The notes beneath the pieces were generated by a model that had not been told where the DNA came from, made no database searches, and was given only the letters and a program-made list of their open reading frames with translations. A program made the translations under genes and the position numbers. This document shows positions 51,268 through 59,481 of a stretch of DNA of 64,000 nt, piece after piece; the stretch's first letter is position 1; the number at the start of each line of letters is the position of its first letter. Source of the stretch: JBOGVZ01 sp050692985. Its GTDB lineage: Bacteria; Actinomycetota; UBA4738; CALAEC01. The DNA is taken from assembly GCA_050692985.1 (NCBI GenBank), contig JBOGVZ010000059.1, positions 1 to 64,000 on the forward strand, read 5' to 3'.

Positions 51268-51273
51268 TATCAT
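51268..51273 (+). promoter_or_regulatory. -10 element TATCAT, leaderless start
   Basis: TATCAT lies nine bases before the ATG of the crotonase gene. No Shine-Dalgarno lies between them. Confidence 0.55.
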
Positions 51274-51282
51274 CGCTCGGCC

Positions 51283-52086
51283 ATGTCCGCCTCCCCACTG
51301 CTCTCCGAGCGCCGCGGTCCGGTCACCGTGGTGACGATCAACCGCCCCGAGGTGCGGAACTGCATCGACGCCCGGACGGCGGATCTCCTGGCCGCGGCCA
51401 TCGACGCCTTCGCATCCGACGCGGAGGCCCGGGTGCTCGTCGTGACCGGCTCCGGGGACCGGGCCTTCTGCGCCGGGGCCGACCTCCGATCGGTGGGGGA
51501 CCTGATGCGCCGGCCCGACGTGGCCCGGACCGGGCCCCTGGGGTTCTCGGGGCTGGACCCGGGCAAGCCGACGATCGCGGCCGTGGAGGGATTCTGCATC
51601 GGCGGGGGGATCGAGCTGGCGTGCTGGTGCGACCTGCGCATCGCCGGCCGGGAAGCCGCCTTCGGGGCGTTCAACCGGCGGGTGGGGGTCCCGTGGGTGG
51701 ACGGTGGCACCCAGCGGCTGCCGCGCATCGTGGGGGTGGGCCGGGCCCTGTACCTGCTGGAGACGGGGGAGCGGATCGACGCCCCGCGGGCCCTGGACTT
51801 CGGGTTGGTCGACGAGGTGGTGCCCGCGGGAGGGGCGCTGTCCCGGGCGCTGGAGCTGGCCGGGCGCATGGCCGCCTACCCCCAGGCCAGCCTGCGGTCC
51901 GATCGGGCGGCGCTCCTGGGGGCCTGGGGCCGAGACCTGGCCGCGGGCCTGGCCTACGAGGCCGAGGCCGGCGCTGCCTCGCTCCAGGACCGGGAGCTGA
52001 TCGAGGGGGCCCGGCGGTTCGTGGAGGGGGATGGCCCGATCGAACGAAGTGGGGACGGCGGCGCGGCCGGCGCCCTTCATCCCTGA
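51283..52086 (+). CDS. Crotonase / enoyl-CoA hydratase family protein
   Basis: 267 residues. FCAGADLRSV (about 62-71) and EGFCIGGGIELACWCDLRIA (about 102-121) form the oxyanion hole and hold Glu111, the first catalytic Glu of hydratases. The second Glu, usually in a PE-x-x-x-G-x-x-P motif, is replaced (FNRRVGVPWVDGG, Asn132). So dehydration-type chemistry is doubtful, and another crotonase reaction on an acyl-CoA is possible. TATCAT nine bases before the ATG suggests a leaderless transcript. It stands alone between moxR and the HNH gene. Confidence 0.85.
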   Translation: MSASPLLSERRGPVTVVTINRPEVRNCIDARTADLLAAAIDAFASDAEARVLVVTGSGDRAFCAGADLRSVGDLMRRPDVARTGPLGFSGLDPGKPTIAAVEGFCIGGGIELACWCDLRIAGREAAFGAFNRRVGVPWVDGGTQRLPRIVGVGRALYLLETGERIDAPRALDFGLVDEVVPAGGALSRALELAGRMAAYPQASLRSDRAALLGAWGRDLAAGLAYEAEAGAASLQDRELIEGARRFVEGDGPIERSGDGGAAGALHP

Positions 52087-52113
52087 GACGCCCCGCGCGG
52101 CCCCACGACATCG

Positions 52114-52137
52114 GGCGTCCGTCATCCTTCGGACGCC
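52114..52137 (+). terminator. Hairpin terminator after the crotonase gene
   Basis: GGCGTCCG and CGGACGCC form a perfect 8-bp stem with an 8-base loop, starting 28 bases after the stop codon. No U-tract follows, which is usual for GC-rich actinobacterial terminators. Confidence 0.5.
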
Positions 52138-52242
52138 GGCGCTGTGGACGCCGCCGTCCCCTGCCAGTATTACATGCCTGTGATTCGCCCGAGTCAAGGA
52201 GCGAACCGCGGCGCCTTCCGGGGGCCCGCAGCGGGGCCCCCG

Positions 52243-52248
52243 TATAAT
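52243..52248 (+). promoter_or_regulatory. -10 element TATAAT of the HNH gene
   Basis: A perfect TATAAT. Directly upstream, 52220-52241 is an 8-bp perfect hairpin (GGGGGCCC, 6-base loop, GGGCCCCC) that occupies part of the -35/-10 spacer. No -35 consensus was seen. GGAGGG ten bases before the GTG at 52275 gives a normal ribosome-binding site. Confidence 0.6.
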
Positions 52249-52274
52249 GGCGATGTCTGGAGGGCAGATTCCTC

Positions 52275-52775
52275 GTGGGGAGATCACTGGTCCTCAACGC
52301 TACCTATGAGCCGCTGGCCGTCGTATCGGCCAGGCGGGCGGTGGTGCTCGTCCTGAAGTCGAAGGCCGAGCTGGTGGAGAGCAACGGCATGGTGTTCCGC
52401 ACCGAGAAGCTCACGATCCCCGCTCCATCGGTGGTTCGCCTCAGCTACTTCGTCAAGGTGCCGTACCGGGCCCGGGCCTCGTTGACCCGCCGGGCCGTCT
52501 TCGCCCGTGATGACTGGACGTGCCAGTACTGCGGCGGCGCCGCCGAGAACGTCGACCACGTGATCCCCCGGTCCAGGGGTGGGGGTCACGTGTGGGAGAA
52601 CGTGGTGGCCGCGTGCCGGAGGTGCAACTCCCGCAAGGAGAACCGCCTGCCCCCCCAGGCAGGGTTGTCCCTCCGCCGGCAACCCTTCGCCCCCAAGGAC
52701 GGGTTCCGGCTCTCGCTGGGCCGGCTGGAGCCCGAGTGGGAGCCGTACCTGGCCGTGGCCGCCCGCCACCGCTGA
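52275..52775 (+). CDS. HNH endonuclease family protein
   Basis: 166 residues. The N-terminal half (SLVLNATYEPLAVVSARRAV) is the conserved leader of a bacterial HNH family found near dcw clusters. The HNH core is CQYCGG, VDHVIPRSRGG, ENVVAACRRCNSRKENR: His-Asn-His-type residues framed by two CxxC zinc pairs. It probably nicks or cleaves DNA, perhaps in repair; it does not look like a homing intron protein. GTG start with GGAGGG ten bases upstream and TATAAT further up. Confidence 0.9.
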   Translation: MGRSLVLNATYEPLAVVSARRAVVLVLKSKAELVESNGMVFRTEKLTIPAPSVVRLSYFVKVPYRARASLTRRAVFARDDWTCQYCGGAAENVDHVIPRSRGGGHVWENVVAACRRCNSRKENRLPPQAGLSLRRQPFAPKDGFRLSLGRLEPEWEPYLAVAARHR

Positions 52776-52850
52776 GGCCCGCAGGGCGCCGTCCCTGGCC
52801 ACGCTGATTGACCCGCGTTAACTCCCGCCACTGTAGTTTGCTCCAGCAAC

Positions 52851-52886
52851 TTGACTTAGTGGAGCGCGGGTGGCATAACTGTGGAG
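52851..52886 (+). promoter_or_regulatory. dcw promoter with three MraZ-type boxes
   Basis: -35 TTGACT (52851-52856), 17 bases, -10 CATAAC (52874-52879). GTGG boxes start at 52859, 52870 and 52881, exactly 11 bp apart (GTGGA, GTGGC, GTGGA), placing them on one helix face across the spacer, the -10 and the start. MraZ is known to bind tandem GTGG/TGGG repeats in its own promoter, so this is probably its autoregulatory operator. Confidence 0.7.
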
Positions 52887-52913
52887 CTCTGGCGGAGGAC
52901 GAGGGGGAGGCGC

Positions 52914-53354
52914 GTGGCCGAGCTGCTCGGCGAGCACCATTACCAGATGGACCCCAAGGGCCGGATCTCGCTCCCGGTGAGGTTCCGGGAGTCCCTGGCC
53001 GAAGGGGTCTACCTGACGCTGGGCCAGGACGAGTGCCTGTACGCCTTCCCCCACGAGGAGTGGCAGCGGGAGCGCGGGGCCGTCGAGGCCCGAACGATCG
53101 CCGACCCGACGAACCGGGCCTACGCCCGGGTGTTCTTCGGGAACGCCGAGCGGGCGGACCTCGACCCCCAGGGCAGGCTGGTCGTGCCCCGGAAGCTCCG
53201 GGACAAGGTCCGCCTGGGGCGTGAGGTGACGGTCATCGGGGTGTCGGACCGCCTGGAGATCTGGGCCCGGGAGGTGTGGGAGCGCTACCAGCAGGCGCAC
53301 GAGGGCTCCTACGCCACCGGCACCCTGCGGCCCGAGACCGGTGGCCGGGGGTGA
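52914..53354 (+). CDS. mraZ: Transcriptional regulator MraZ
   Basis: 146 residues with two SpoVT/AbrB-like halves: LLGEHHYQMDPKGRISLPVR and ADLDPQGRLVVPRKLRDK, each with the DP.GR..(L/V)P DNA-binding motif. It forms rings that bind the mra promoter and repress the dcw operon. Relatives begin with the same LGEH segment, which favours GTG 52914, preceded by GGGAGG three bases upstream; a GTG at 52881 lies in the operator and is unlikely. First gene of the ten-gene cluster. Confidence 0.94.
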   Translation: MAELLGEHHYQMDPKGRISLPVRFRESLAEGVYLTLGQDECLYAFPHEEWQRERGAVEARTIADPTNRAYARVFFGNAERADLDPQGRLVVPRKLRDKVRLGREVTVIGVSDRLEIWAREVWERYQQAHEGSYATGTLRPETGGRG

Positions 53355-53380
53355 CCCCGGCCAGGGGAGGAGGAGCGCAC

Positions 53381-53491
53381 ATGGGACTGGGACGCGAGAT
53401 CGGGCAGAGCCTGTACCTCATGGCCCTGATGGCCGTGGTCAACGGGGCCGTGGTGGGGATGGGCCTCCTGGCGATCCGGGTGCTTGGCTGA
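53381..53491 (+). CDS. 36-residue single-helix membrane peptide in the dcw operon
   Basis: MGLGREIGQSLYLM begins the peptide; residues 11-34 (LYLMALMAVVNGAVVGMGLL...) make one membrane helix. AGGAGGAG just upstream is a strong ribosome-binding site, and the stop overlaps the rsmH start by eight bases, so the frame is likely to be translated. No relative was recognised. It may simply couple mraZ and rsmH translation, or act as a small membrane partner in division. Confidence 0.5.
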   Translation: MGLGREIGQSLYLMALMAVVNGAVVGMGLLAIRVLG

Positions 53492-54353
53492 GCCGGCCCA
53501 CCATCCGGTCCTCGTCGAGGAGGTGGTGGCGCTGCTCCGGGAGGCGGACGTGGTGATCGACCTGACGGTGGGGGCCGGCGGGCACGCCCGGGCCCTGCTG
53601 GAGGCCGGCGTCGGGCGGGTCGTGGGGGTGGACCGAGACCCGGGCGCGGTGGACGCAGCATCCGCGCTCCTGGCCGGCTACGGCGCCAGGTTCCGCGCCC
53701 GGCGCGCTCCGTTCTCCGAGGTGGCCGAGGTGGCCGGCGCGGAGGGCGCCCGGGAGGTCGGGGGGGTGCTGTACGACCTGGGGGTCTCCTCGGTGCACCT
53801 CGACCGTCCCGAGCGGGGGTTCTCGTACCGCATCGAGGGGCCCCTGGACATGCGCATGGACCCGTCCGGCCCCACCGCGGCCGACGTGGTCAACGGGTAT
53901 CCCCAGGAGAACCTGGAACGGGTGATCGGCGAGCTCGGCGAGGAACGCTTCGCCGGCCGCATCTCCCGGGCCATCGTGCGGGCCCGATCCCGGCGCCCGC
54001 TGCAGACCACCCGCGAGCTGGCGGCGGTAGTCGCGGCTGCCGTCCCCCGGCGTCGCGGGGGACCTCACCCGGCCCGCCGGACCTTTCAGGCGATCCGGAT
54101 CGAGGTCAACCGGGAGCTCGAGGAGCTGGGCGCCTCCCTTCCCCAGGCGGCCCAGCTCCTCGCCCCCGGTGGGCGCCTGGTGGCCATCGCCTACCACTCG
54201 CTCGAGGACCGCATCGTCAAGCGGTTCCTCAGGGACGACGAGCGCCTGGACGTCCTGACGAAGAAGCCCGTCCGACCGTCCCAGGCCGCCATCGGCCGCA
54301 ACCCGCGGGCCCGAAGCGCCAAGCTCCGGGCCGGCCAGCGGAGGGCCGCGTGA
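53484..54353 (+). CDS. rsmH: 16S rRNA (cytosine1402-N4)-methyltransferase RsmH
   Basis: 289 residues. HHPVLVEEVVALL begins the domain; VIDLTVGAGGHARALL is the SAM-binding loop. VLYDLGVSSVHLDRPERGFS and FQAIRIEVNRELEEL are family signatures, and IAYHSLEDRIVKRFLR near the end is diagnostic. It methylates C1402 in the ribosomal P site. It has a TTG start that overlaps the small upstream frame. Confidence 0.96.
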   Translation: MAEPAHHPVLVEEVVALLREADVVIDLTVGAGGHARALLEAGVGRVVGVDRDPGAVDAASALLAGYGARFRARRAPFSEVAEVAGAEGAREVGGVLYDLGVSSVHLDRPERGFSYRIEGPLDMRMDPSGPTAADVVNGYPQENLERVIGELGEERFAGRISRAIVRARSRRPLQTTRELAAVVAAAVPRRRGGPHPARRTFQAIRIEVNRELEELGASLPQAAQLLAPGGRLVAIAYHSLEDRIVKRFLRDDERLDVLTKKPVRPSQAAIGRNPRARSAKLRAGQRRAA

Positions 54354-54384
54354 GCCCACGCCGGGAGCGAGGGGGGAACGGCTG

Positions 54385-54843
54385 ATGGCGGTCCCCGCAC
54401 GGCACGTCCGGCCCGCCCCCGCCCGTCGGCCGCCGGCCCCACGCCGCGGCGCCCGGCCCTCCTCGGCCGGCCGCGTCCCGGCCCGGCCAGCCAGGCGACG
54501 GAGGTGGGTCCCGTTCCTGGTCGTCTCCGCGGTGATGGTGGGCTCCATGGTCATGGGCCTGGTGAGCATGCAGGCCCTGGTGGCCCAGCGATCCTTCGAC
54601 GTGCAGGACCTGGAGCAGCGGGCCGGCGAGCTGGCCACGGATTACACGTACCTCCGCCGCGAGCTGGCGGAGCTGTCCAACCCCGGCCGGATCGAGGCCG
54701 CGGCTCGCAAGGCCGGGCTCGTCCTGCAGGAGCAGGTCGAGGTCCTGGAGGTGCCGCCGTCGGCGGTCCCCGGCCCGGATCGGGCCGTGGCGGCCGCCGG
54801 TGGAACGGCCGCGCTGAAGGCGGCGCTCGGGGCGGAGGGATGA
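54385..54843 (+). CDS. ftsL: FtsL-like cell division protein
   Basis: 152 residues with the bitopic FtsL layout: a long Pro/Arg-rich cytoplasmic N terminus (1-40), one helix (about 41-65, WVPFLVVSAVMVGSMVMGLV), then a periplasmic coiled coil (FDVQDLEQRAGELATDYTYL) and a short conserved segment (SNPGRIEAAARKAGLVL). FtsL bridges FtsB/FtsQ to FtsW/FtsI. Sequence identity in this family is always low; position between rsmH and ftsI supports the call. GGGGGG seven to eight bases upstream of the ATG; ATGA overlap with ftsI. Confidence 0.85.
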   Translation: MAVPARHVRPAPARRPPAPRRGARPSSAGRVPARPARRRRWVPFLVVSAVMVGSMVMGLVSMQALVAQRSFDVQDLEQRAGELATDYTYLRRELAELSNPGRIEAAARKAGLVLQEQVEVLEVPPSAVPGPDRAVAAAGGTAALKAALGAEG

Positions 54844-56558
54844 GCGGCAAGCCGCCCGGCGGGCGGCTGGCGGCACTGTTCGTGGTCCTGGCCCTCTCGT
54901 TCGTCGGGGTGGCCGCCCGGCTGGTGGTCCTCCAGGTCCGCGACGCCGCGGCGTACGAGGCCCTGGCGCGCGACCAGCGGATCCGGCGCATCCCGCTGCC
55001 GGCCGCGCGGGGCAGCATCTTCGATCGCAACTTCCACGAGCTGGCCCTGTCGCTGCCGGCCAGGGCCGTCTACGCCCATCCTCGCCTAGTGGAGAACCCC
55101 GGTCGGACGGCGGCCGAGCTGGCTCCGCTGCTGGGCACCAAGACCTGGACCCTGCGGCGGACCCTGGAGGCGGATGCGGCCTTCGTGTACCTGGCCCGGA
55201 GGGTGGACCTCGAGGTGGCCCGGAAGGTGGAGCGGTTGAACCTGGCGGGGATCGGCTTCCTGGACGAGAGCAAGCGCTACTACCCGGGGCAGGACCTGGC
55301 CGCCCAGCTGCTGGGGTTCGTGGGCATCGACGACCAGGGCCTGGCCGGGTTGGAGCTCCAGTACGACGAGCTCCTGTCGGGGACGGGTGGCACCATGGTC
55401 ATCGAGCAGGACCCCTCCGGGAACCCCATCCCCCAGGGCCGGGAGCGGATCGTGCCTCCCGTCCCCGGCCGCGACGTGGTGCTGACGATCGATGCCGACC
55501 TCCAGTTCCAGGCCCAGCGCGCCCTGGAGGCGGCGGTGGCGGCGAACGGGGCCCGGGGCGGGACCGTGGTGATCATGGAGCCCCGGTCGGGCCGGGTCCT
55601 GGCCATGGCCACGGCGCCGTCGTTCGACGCGAACGCCTACTCCGAGGCCGCTCCGGACCGGACCCGCAACCGCAGCGTCACCGACGTCTACGAGCCCGGC
55701 TCGGTGAACAAGGTCATCACCGCCGCCGCGGCGGTGGAGGAGGGCGTGGTCCCCCTCTCGGAGACGCTGGCCGTGCCCGACAACTACCTGGTGGGGGACA
55801 AGGTGTTCCACGATGCCCACCCCCACCCGCCGGCGAGGATGACCCTCACGGACATCATCGCCAAGTCGAGCAACGTGGGGACGATCATGGTCGCCCAGCG
55901 AGTGGGGAAGGCCATGCTGGATCGATACCTGCGGCGCTTCGGCTTCGGGCAGCCGACCGGCGTGGGGTTCCCGGGCGAGGCCGACGGCATCCTGCTTCCC
56001 AGGGACGAGTGGTGGAGCACCAGCATGGGAACGATCCCCATCGGCCAGGGGATCGCCGTCACCCCGCTGCAGATGGCCTCGGTGTACGCCACGGTGGCGA
56101 ACGGCGGGGTGCGGGTGATCCCCACCCTGGTTCGCGGAACCGTGGACGAGGAGGGGACGTTCGTGAGGGCGCCGGCCCCGGCCCGCCGTCGGGTCATCTC
56201 CGAGCGGACCGCCCGGAAGCTCACCGGGATGCTGGCCCAGGCCGTGGAGGCGGGGACCGGCCTCCAGGCCCAGATCGCCCGCTACTGGGTGGCCGGCAAG
56301 ACCGGCACCGCCCGCAAGCCGCTGGAGGGGGCCCTGGGGTACAGCGATCAGTACGTGGCCTCGTTCCTGGGTTTCGTCCCGGCGGCCGACCCCCGGCTGG
56401 TGGTGGCGGCGATCCTCGACGAGCCAGACACGATCTACGGCGGCATCGCCGCGGCGCCGCTGTTCCGCGAGGTGACCCGCTTCGCCCTGGCGCACCTGGG
56501 GGTCCCTCCCGCCCGCCGTCCCGCCGTGCCCCCCGTGGCGGCCGAGGAGGGGGATTAG
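54840..56558 (+). CDS. ftsI: Septal peptidoglycan transpeptidase FtsI (PBP3)
   Basis: 572 residues, class B penicillin-binding protein. One N-terminal helix (about 12-30), a pedestal domain (RIRRIPLPAARGSIFDRN), then the transpeptidase: YEPGSVNKV (active Ser, SxxK), SSN in AKSSNVGTIM, and KTGTA in VAGKTGTARKP. It cross-links septal peptidoglycan with FtsW. No PASTA repeats are present at the C terminus. It overlaps ftsL by ATGA. Confidence 0.95.
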   Translation: MSGKPPGGRLAALFVVLALSFVGVAARLVVLQVRDAAAYEALARDQRIRRIPLPAARGSIFDRNFHELALSLPARAVYAHPRLVENPGRTAAELAPLLGTKTWTLRRTLEADAAFVYLARRVDLEVARKVERLNLAGIGFLDESKRYYPGQDLAAQLLGFVGIDDQGLAGLELQYDELLSGTGGTMVIEQDPSGNPIPQGRERIVPPVPGRDVVLTIDADLQFQAQRALEAAVAANGARGGTVVIMEPRSGRVLAMATAPSFDANAYSEAAPDRTRNRSVTDVYEPGSVNKVITAAAAVEEGVVPLSETLAVPDNYLVGDKVFHDAHPHPPARMTLTDIIAKSSNVGTIMVAQRVGKAMLDRYLRRFGFGQPTGVGFPGEADGILLPRDEWWSTSMGTIPIGQGIAVTPLQMASVYATVANGGVRVIPTLVRGTVDEEGTFVRAPAPARRRVISERTARKLTGMLAQAVEAGTGLQAQIARYWVAGKTGTARKPLEGALGYSDQYVASFLGFVPAADPRLVVAAILDEPDTIYGGIAAAPLFREVTRFALAHLGVPPARRPAVPPVAAEEGD

Positions 56559-56561
56559 AAT
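56556..56561 (+). promoter_or_regulatory. -10 element TAGAAT before murE
   Basis: TAGAAT overlaps the ftsI stop codon, about 45 bases before the murE ATG. The ftsI-murE boundary is one of the few in the cluster without overlapping start and stop codons, which fits an internal promoter. Confidence 0.4.
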
Positions 56562-56605
56562 TGCCGGGGCCCGGGGCATGGACCTGGGCCCCTTTCGTGA
56601 ACGAG

Positions 56606-58111
56606 ATGGGGTTTCCTTCGCACCCGCTCTCCGAGCTGCTCGTGGCGCTGCCGGTCGCGGAGGTGCGCGGCGACGTCTCCGGGACCGTCCGGGGGATCGC
56701 CTACCGCTCTTCCGAGGTCGCTCCGGGGTGGCTGTTCTTCTGCGTGCCCGGGGGCCGGGGGGATGGCCACGACTTCGCCCCCTCCGCGGCGCGGGCGGGA
56801 GCCGACGCCCTAGTGGTGGAGCGGTGGGTGGACGTGCCGGGCGTCGTGCAGGTGCGGGTGCCCTCGGTCCGGGAGGCCATGGGCCCGGTGGCCGCGGCGT
56901 TCTACGGCCGGCCCTCCGAGCGCCTGGTGATGGTGGGCGTGACGGGGACGAACGGGAAGACCACCACGACCTACCTGCTGGAACGGATCTTCGAGGAGGC
57001 CGGTTTCCGGGCCGGCGTGATCGGGACCACCGGGGTGCGGATCGCCGGCCGGCCGGTGCCGATGGAGCGGACCACCCCGGAGGCTCCGGATCTCCATCGC
57101 CTGCTGGCCGAGATGGCCGAGGAAGGGGTCGGCGCGGTGGCCATGGAGGTCTCCTCGCACGGGCTGCATCAGCACCGGGCGGGGGGTATCCGGTTCGCCT
57201 GCGCCGTGTTCACGAACCTGTCGCAGGACCACCTCGATTACCACGGGACCCTGGAGGAGTACTTCCGGGCCAAGGCCGTGCTGTTCACGCCGGCCATGAG
57301 CGACCGGGCGGCGCTGAACCACGACTCGCCGGAGGGGCGGGCGCTGCTCCGGGACGACGTCCCCGCGCTGACCTACGGCACCGGGCCGAGGGCGGACGTC
57401 CGGGCCACCGGCATCGGCCTCAGGGCCGACGGCCTGTCCTTCCGGGTCGACGCCCTGGAGGTGCGGTCCCCGCTGAGAGGGGCCTTCAACGTGCACAACT
57501 GCCTGGCGGCGCTGACGGCCGCTCGCCAGGTGGGCATCGCGGACGAGGTCGCCGCCCGGGGGATCGCGGCGTGCCGGGGCGTGCCGGGCCGGCTGGAACC
57601 CGTCGACGCCGGTCAGCACTTCCAGGTCCTGGTCGACTACGCCCACACCCCCGACAGCGTGGAGAACGTCCTCCTGGCGGCCCGCCCCCTGGCGTCGGGG
57701 AGGCTGATCGTGGTGCTCGGCTGTGGGGGCGACCGCGACCGGGCCAAGCGGCCCCTGATGGGGGAGGCCGCTACCCGGTTGGCGGATCTCACCGTGGTCA
57801 CCAGCGACAACCCGCGGTCCGAGGAACCCATGGCCATCATCGGGGAGATCGAGCCCGGCGCTCGCCGGGGTGGCGGGCGGTACGAGATCGAGCCCGATCG
57901 CCGGGCCGCGATCCGGATGGCCGTGGGGGAGGCCGGGCCCGGTGACGTCGTGGTGATCGCCGGCAAGGGCCACGAGACCGGCCAGGAGTTCGCCGACCGG
58001 ACGATCCCGTTCGACGATCGGGTGGTCGCCCGGCAGGAGGTGGAGGCGCTCTCGGGCGGCTCCGCCGTTCCAACCGGGGGCCGTCCGAACGAGGTGGAGG
58101 GTTCCCCGTGA
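56606..58111 (+). CDS. murE: UDP-MurNAc-tripeptide synthetase MurE, mDAP-type
   Basis: 501 residues. ATP loop GVTGTNGKTTTTYLLE (about 110-125), EVSSHGLHQHR, the carbamylated-Lys motif YFRAKAVLF, VDYAHTPDSVENVL and TSDNPRSEEP. The DNPR sequence is the hallmark of enzymes that add meso-diaminopimelate. It adds the third amino acid to UDP-MurNAc-L-Ala-D-Glu in the cytoplasm. The start is chosen at ATG 56606; an in-frame GTG at 56597 is possible. The C terminus overlaps murF (GTGA). Confidence 0.94.
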   Translation: MGFPSHPLSELLVALPVAEVRGDVSGTVRGIAYRSSEVAPGWLFFCVPGGRGDGHDFAPSAARAGADALVVERWVDVPGVVQVRVPSVREAMGPVAAAFYGRPSERLVMVGVTGTNGKTTTTYLLERIFEEAGFRAGVIGTTGVRIAGRPVPMERTTPEAPDLHRLLAEMAEEGVGAVAMEVSSHGLHQHRAGGIRFACAVFTNLSQDHLDYHGTLEEYFRAKAVLFTPAMSDRAALNHDSPEGRALLRDDVPALTYGTGPRADVRATGIGLRADGLSFRVDALEVRSPLRGAFNVHNCLAALTAARQVGIADEVAARGIAACRGVPGRLEPVDAGQHFQVLVDYAHTPDSVENVLLAARPLASGRLIVVLGCGGDRDRAKRPLMGEAATRLADLTVVTSDNPRSEEPMAIIGEIEPGARRGGGRYEIEPDRRAAIRMAVGEAGPGDVVVIAGKGHETGQEFADRTIPFDDRVVARQEVEALSGGSAVPTGGRPNEVEGSP

Positions 58112-59481
58112 GGGCTCGCAGGCTGAGCCAGGTCGCACGGGCCGTGGGGGGGCGGCTCCACGGAGCCGACGCCACGGTCCACGGGGTTGCCACCGACAGC
58201 AGGGAGGTTCACCAGGGCGACCTGTTCGTGGCCGTGCCGGGGGCTCGGTCGGACGGCCACGCGTTCCTGCCCGAGGCCTTCTCCCGTGGCGCCGGGGGGG
58301 CCGTGGTCACGCGGCCCGGGGTGGGCGCCGGCCCGGTGGTGGTCGTCGGCGATACCCTCCGGGCCCTCCTCGACCTCGCAGCCCACGAGCGCCGGGCCAT
58401 GAAGGCGGACGTGGTGGGGATCACCGGGTCCACCGGCAAGACCTCGGTCAAGGACCTGGCGGCCGCCGTGCTGGGGTCCCGGTACCGGGTCACGGCCAGC
58501 CCCCGCTCGTTCAACACCGAGGTCGGGGTCCCCCTCACCCTGCTGGCCGCCCCCAGGGACGCCGAGGTCGTGGTGTGCGAGATGGGGAGCAGGGGCCGGG
58601 GGCACATCTCGCTCCTGACCGAGGTGGCCGCACCGGTGGTCGGCGTGGTGACCAACGTGGGCCCGGCCCACATGGAGATGTTCGGGTCGATCGAGGGCGT
58701 GGCCGATGCCAAGGCCGAGCTGGTGGAGGCCCTCCCGCCCTCCGGCACGGCGGTGCTCAACGCGGACGATCCCGTGGTCCGGGGGTTCTCCGCGCGCACC
58801 CCGGCCCGGCCCGTGCTGTTCGGCACGGCCGCGGGGGCCGACGTCCGCGGGGATGACGTGGTGCTCGATCGTGACGGCCGGGCCTCGTTCACGTTGCGGA
58901 CCCCGGACGGAGAGGAGCGGGCGGAGCTGGCGGTCCCCGGCGAGCACATGGTGTCGAACGCGCTGGCCGCCGCGGCCTGCGGTGTGGCCATGGGGCTCAC
59001 CGCCGGGGAGTGCGCCGCCGCCCTGAAGGAGGCCCGGGTCTCGGCCTGGCGGATGGAGGTGTTCGAGGCCGGCGGCGGGGTCCGGGTGGTGAACGACGCC
59101 TACAACGCCAACCCGACCTCGATGGCGGCGGCGCTCAAGGCGGCACGGTGGATCGCCGGCCGGGGGCGGTGCATGGCGGTGCTGGGCGAGATGGCCGAGC
59201 TCGGCTCGATCTCCGACGTCGAGCACGCGCGGGTGGGAGAGCTGGTGGCCAGGCTGGGGATCGACGAGCTGGTGACCGTGGGAGCGGCTGCCCGCCGGAT
59301 CGGTGCGGGCGCCGTTCGCGAGGGCGTCGAGCCGGATCGGGTCTCGGCCTGTGACACCCCCCAGGAGGCCGTGGCGCTCGTCCGGGCGTGGGCCCGGGCC
59401 GGGGACGTGGTGCTGGTGAAGGGTTCCCGGGTGGCCGGGCTGGAGGGAGTGGCGGACGCGCTCCGGGGAGACGGCCGATGA
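58108..59481 (+). CDS. murF: UDP-MurNAc-pentapeptide synthetase MurF
   Basis: 457 residues. HGVATDSREVHQGDLFVAVP in the N-terminal domain; ATP loop VVGITGSTGKTSVKDL; NTEVGVPLTLL; and NDAYNANPTSMAAALKA in the C-terminal domain. It adds D-Ala-D-Ala to the UDP-MurNAc-tripeptide. GTG start overlaps murE (GTGA) and its own stop overlaps mraY (ATGA). Confidence 0.95.
   Translation: MRARRLSQVARAVGGRLHGADATVHGVATDSREVHQGDLFVAVPGARSDGHAFLPEAFSRGAGGAVVTRPGVGAGPVVVVGDTLRALLDLAAHERRAMKADVVGITGSTGKTSVKDLAAAVLGSRYRVTASPRSFNTEVGVPLTLLAAPRDAEVVVCEMGSRGRGHISLLTEVAAPVVGVVTNVGPAHMEMFGSIEGVADAKAELVEALPPSGTAVLNADDPVVRGFSARTPARPVLFGTAAGADVRGDDVVLDRDGRASFTLRTPDGEERAELAVPGEHMVSNALAAAACGVAMGLTAGECAAALKEARVSAWRMEVFEAGGGVRVVNDAYNANPTSMAAALKAARWIAGRGRCMAVLGEMAELGSISDVEHARVGELVARLGIDELVTVGAAARRIGAGAVREGVEPDRVSACDTPQEAVALVRAWARAGDVVLVKGSRVAGLEGVADALRGDGR

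Noticed and set aside
56578..57945. Open frame starting at ATG 56578 over murE
   Set aside because: It is a shifted frame of murE with Gly/Arg-rich translation; MurE motifs are all in the other frame.
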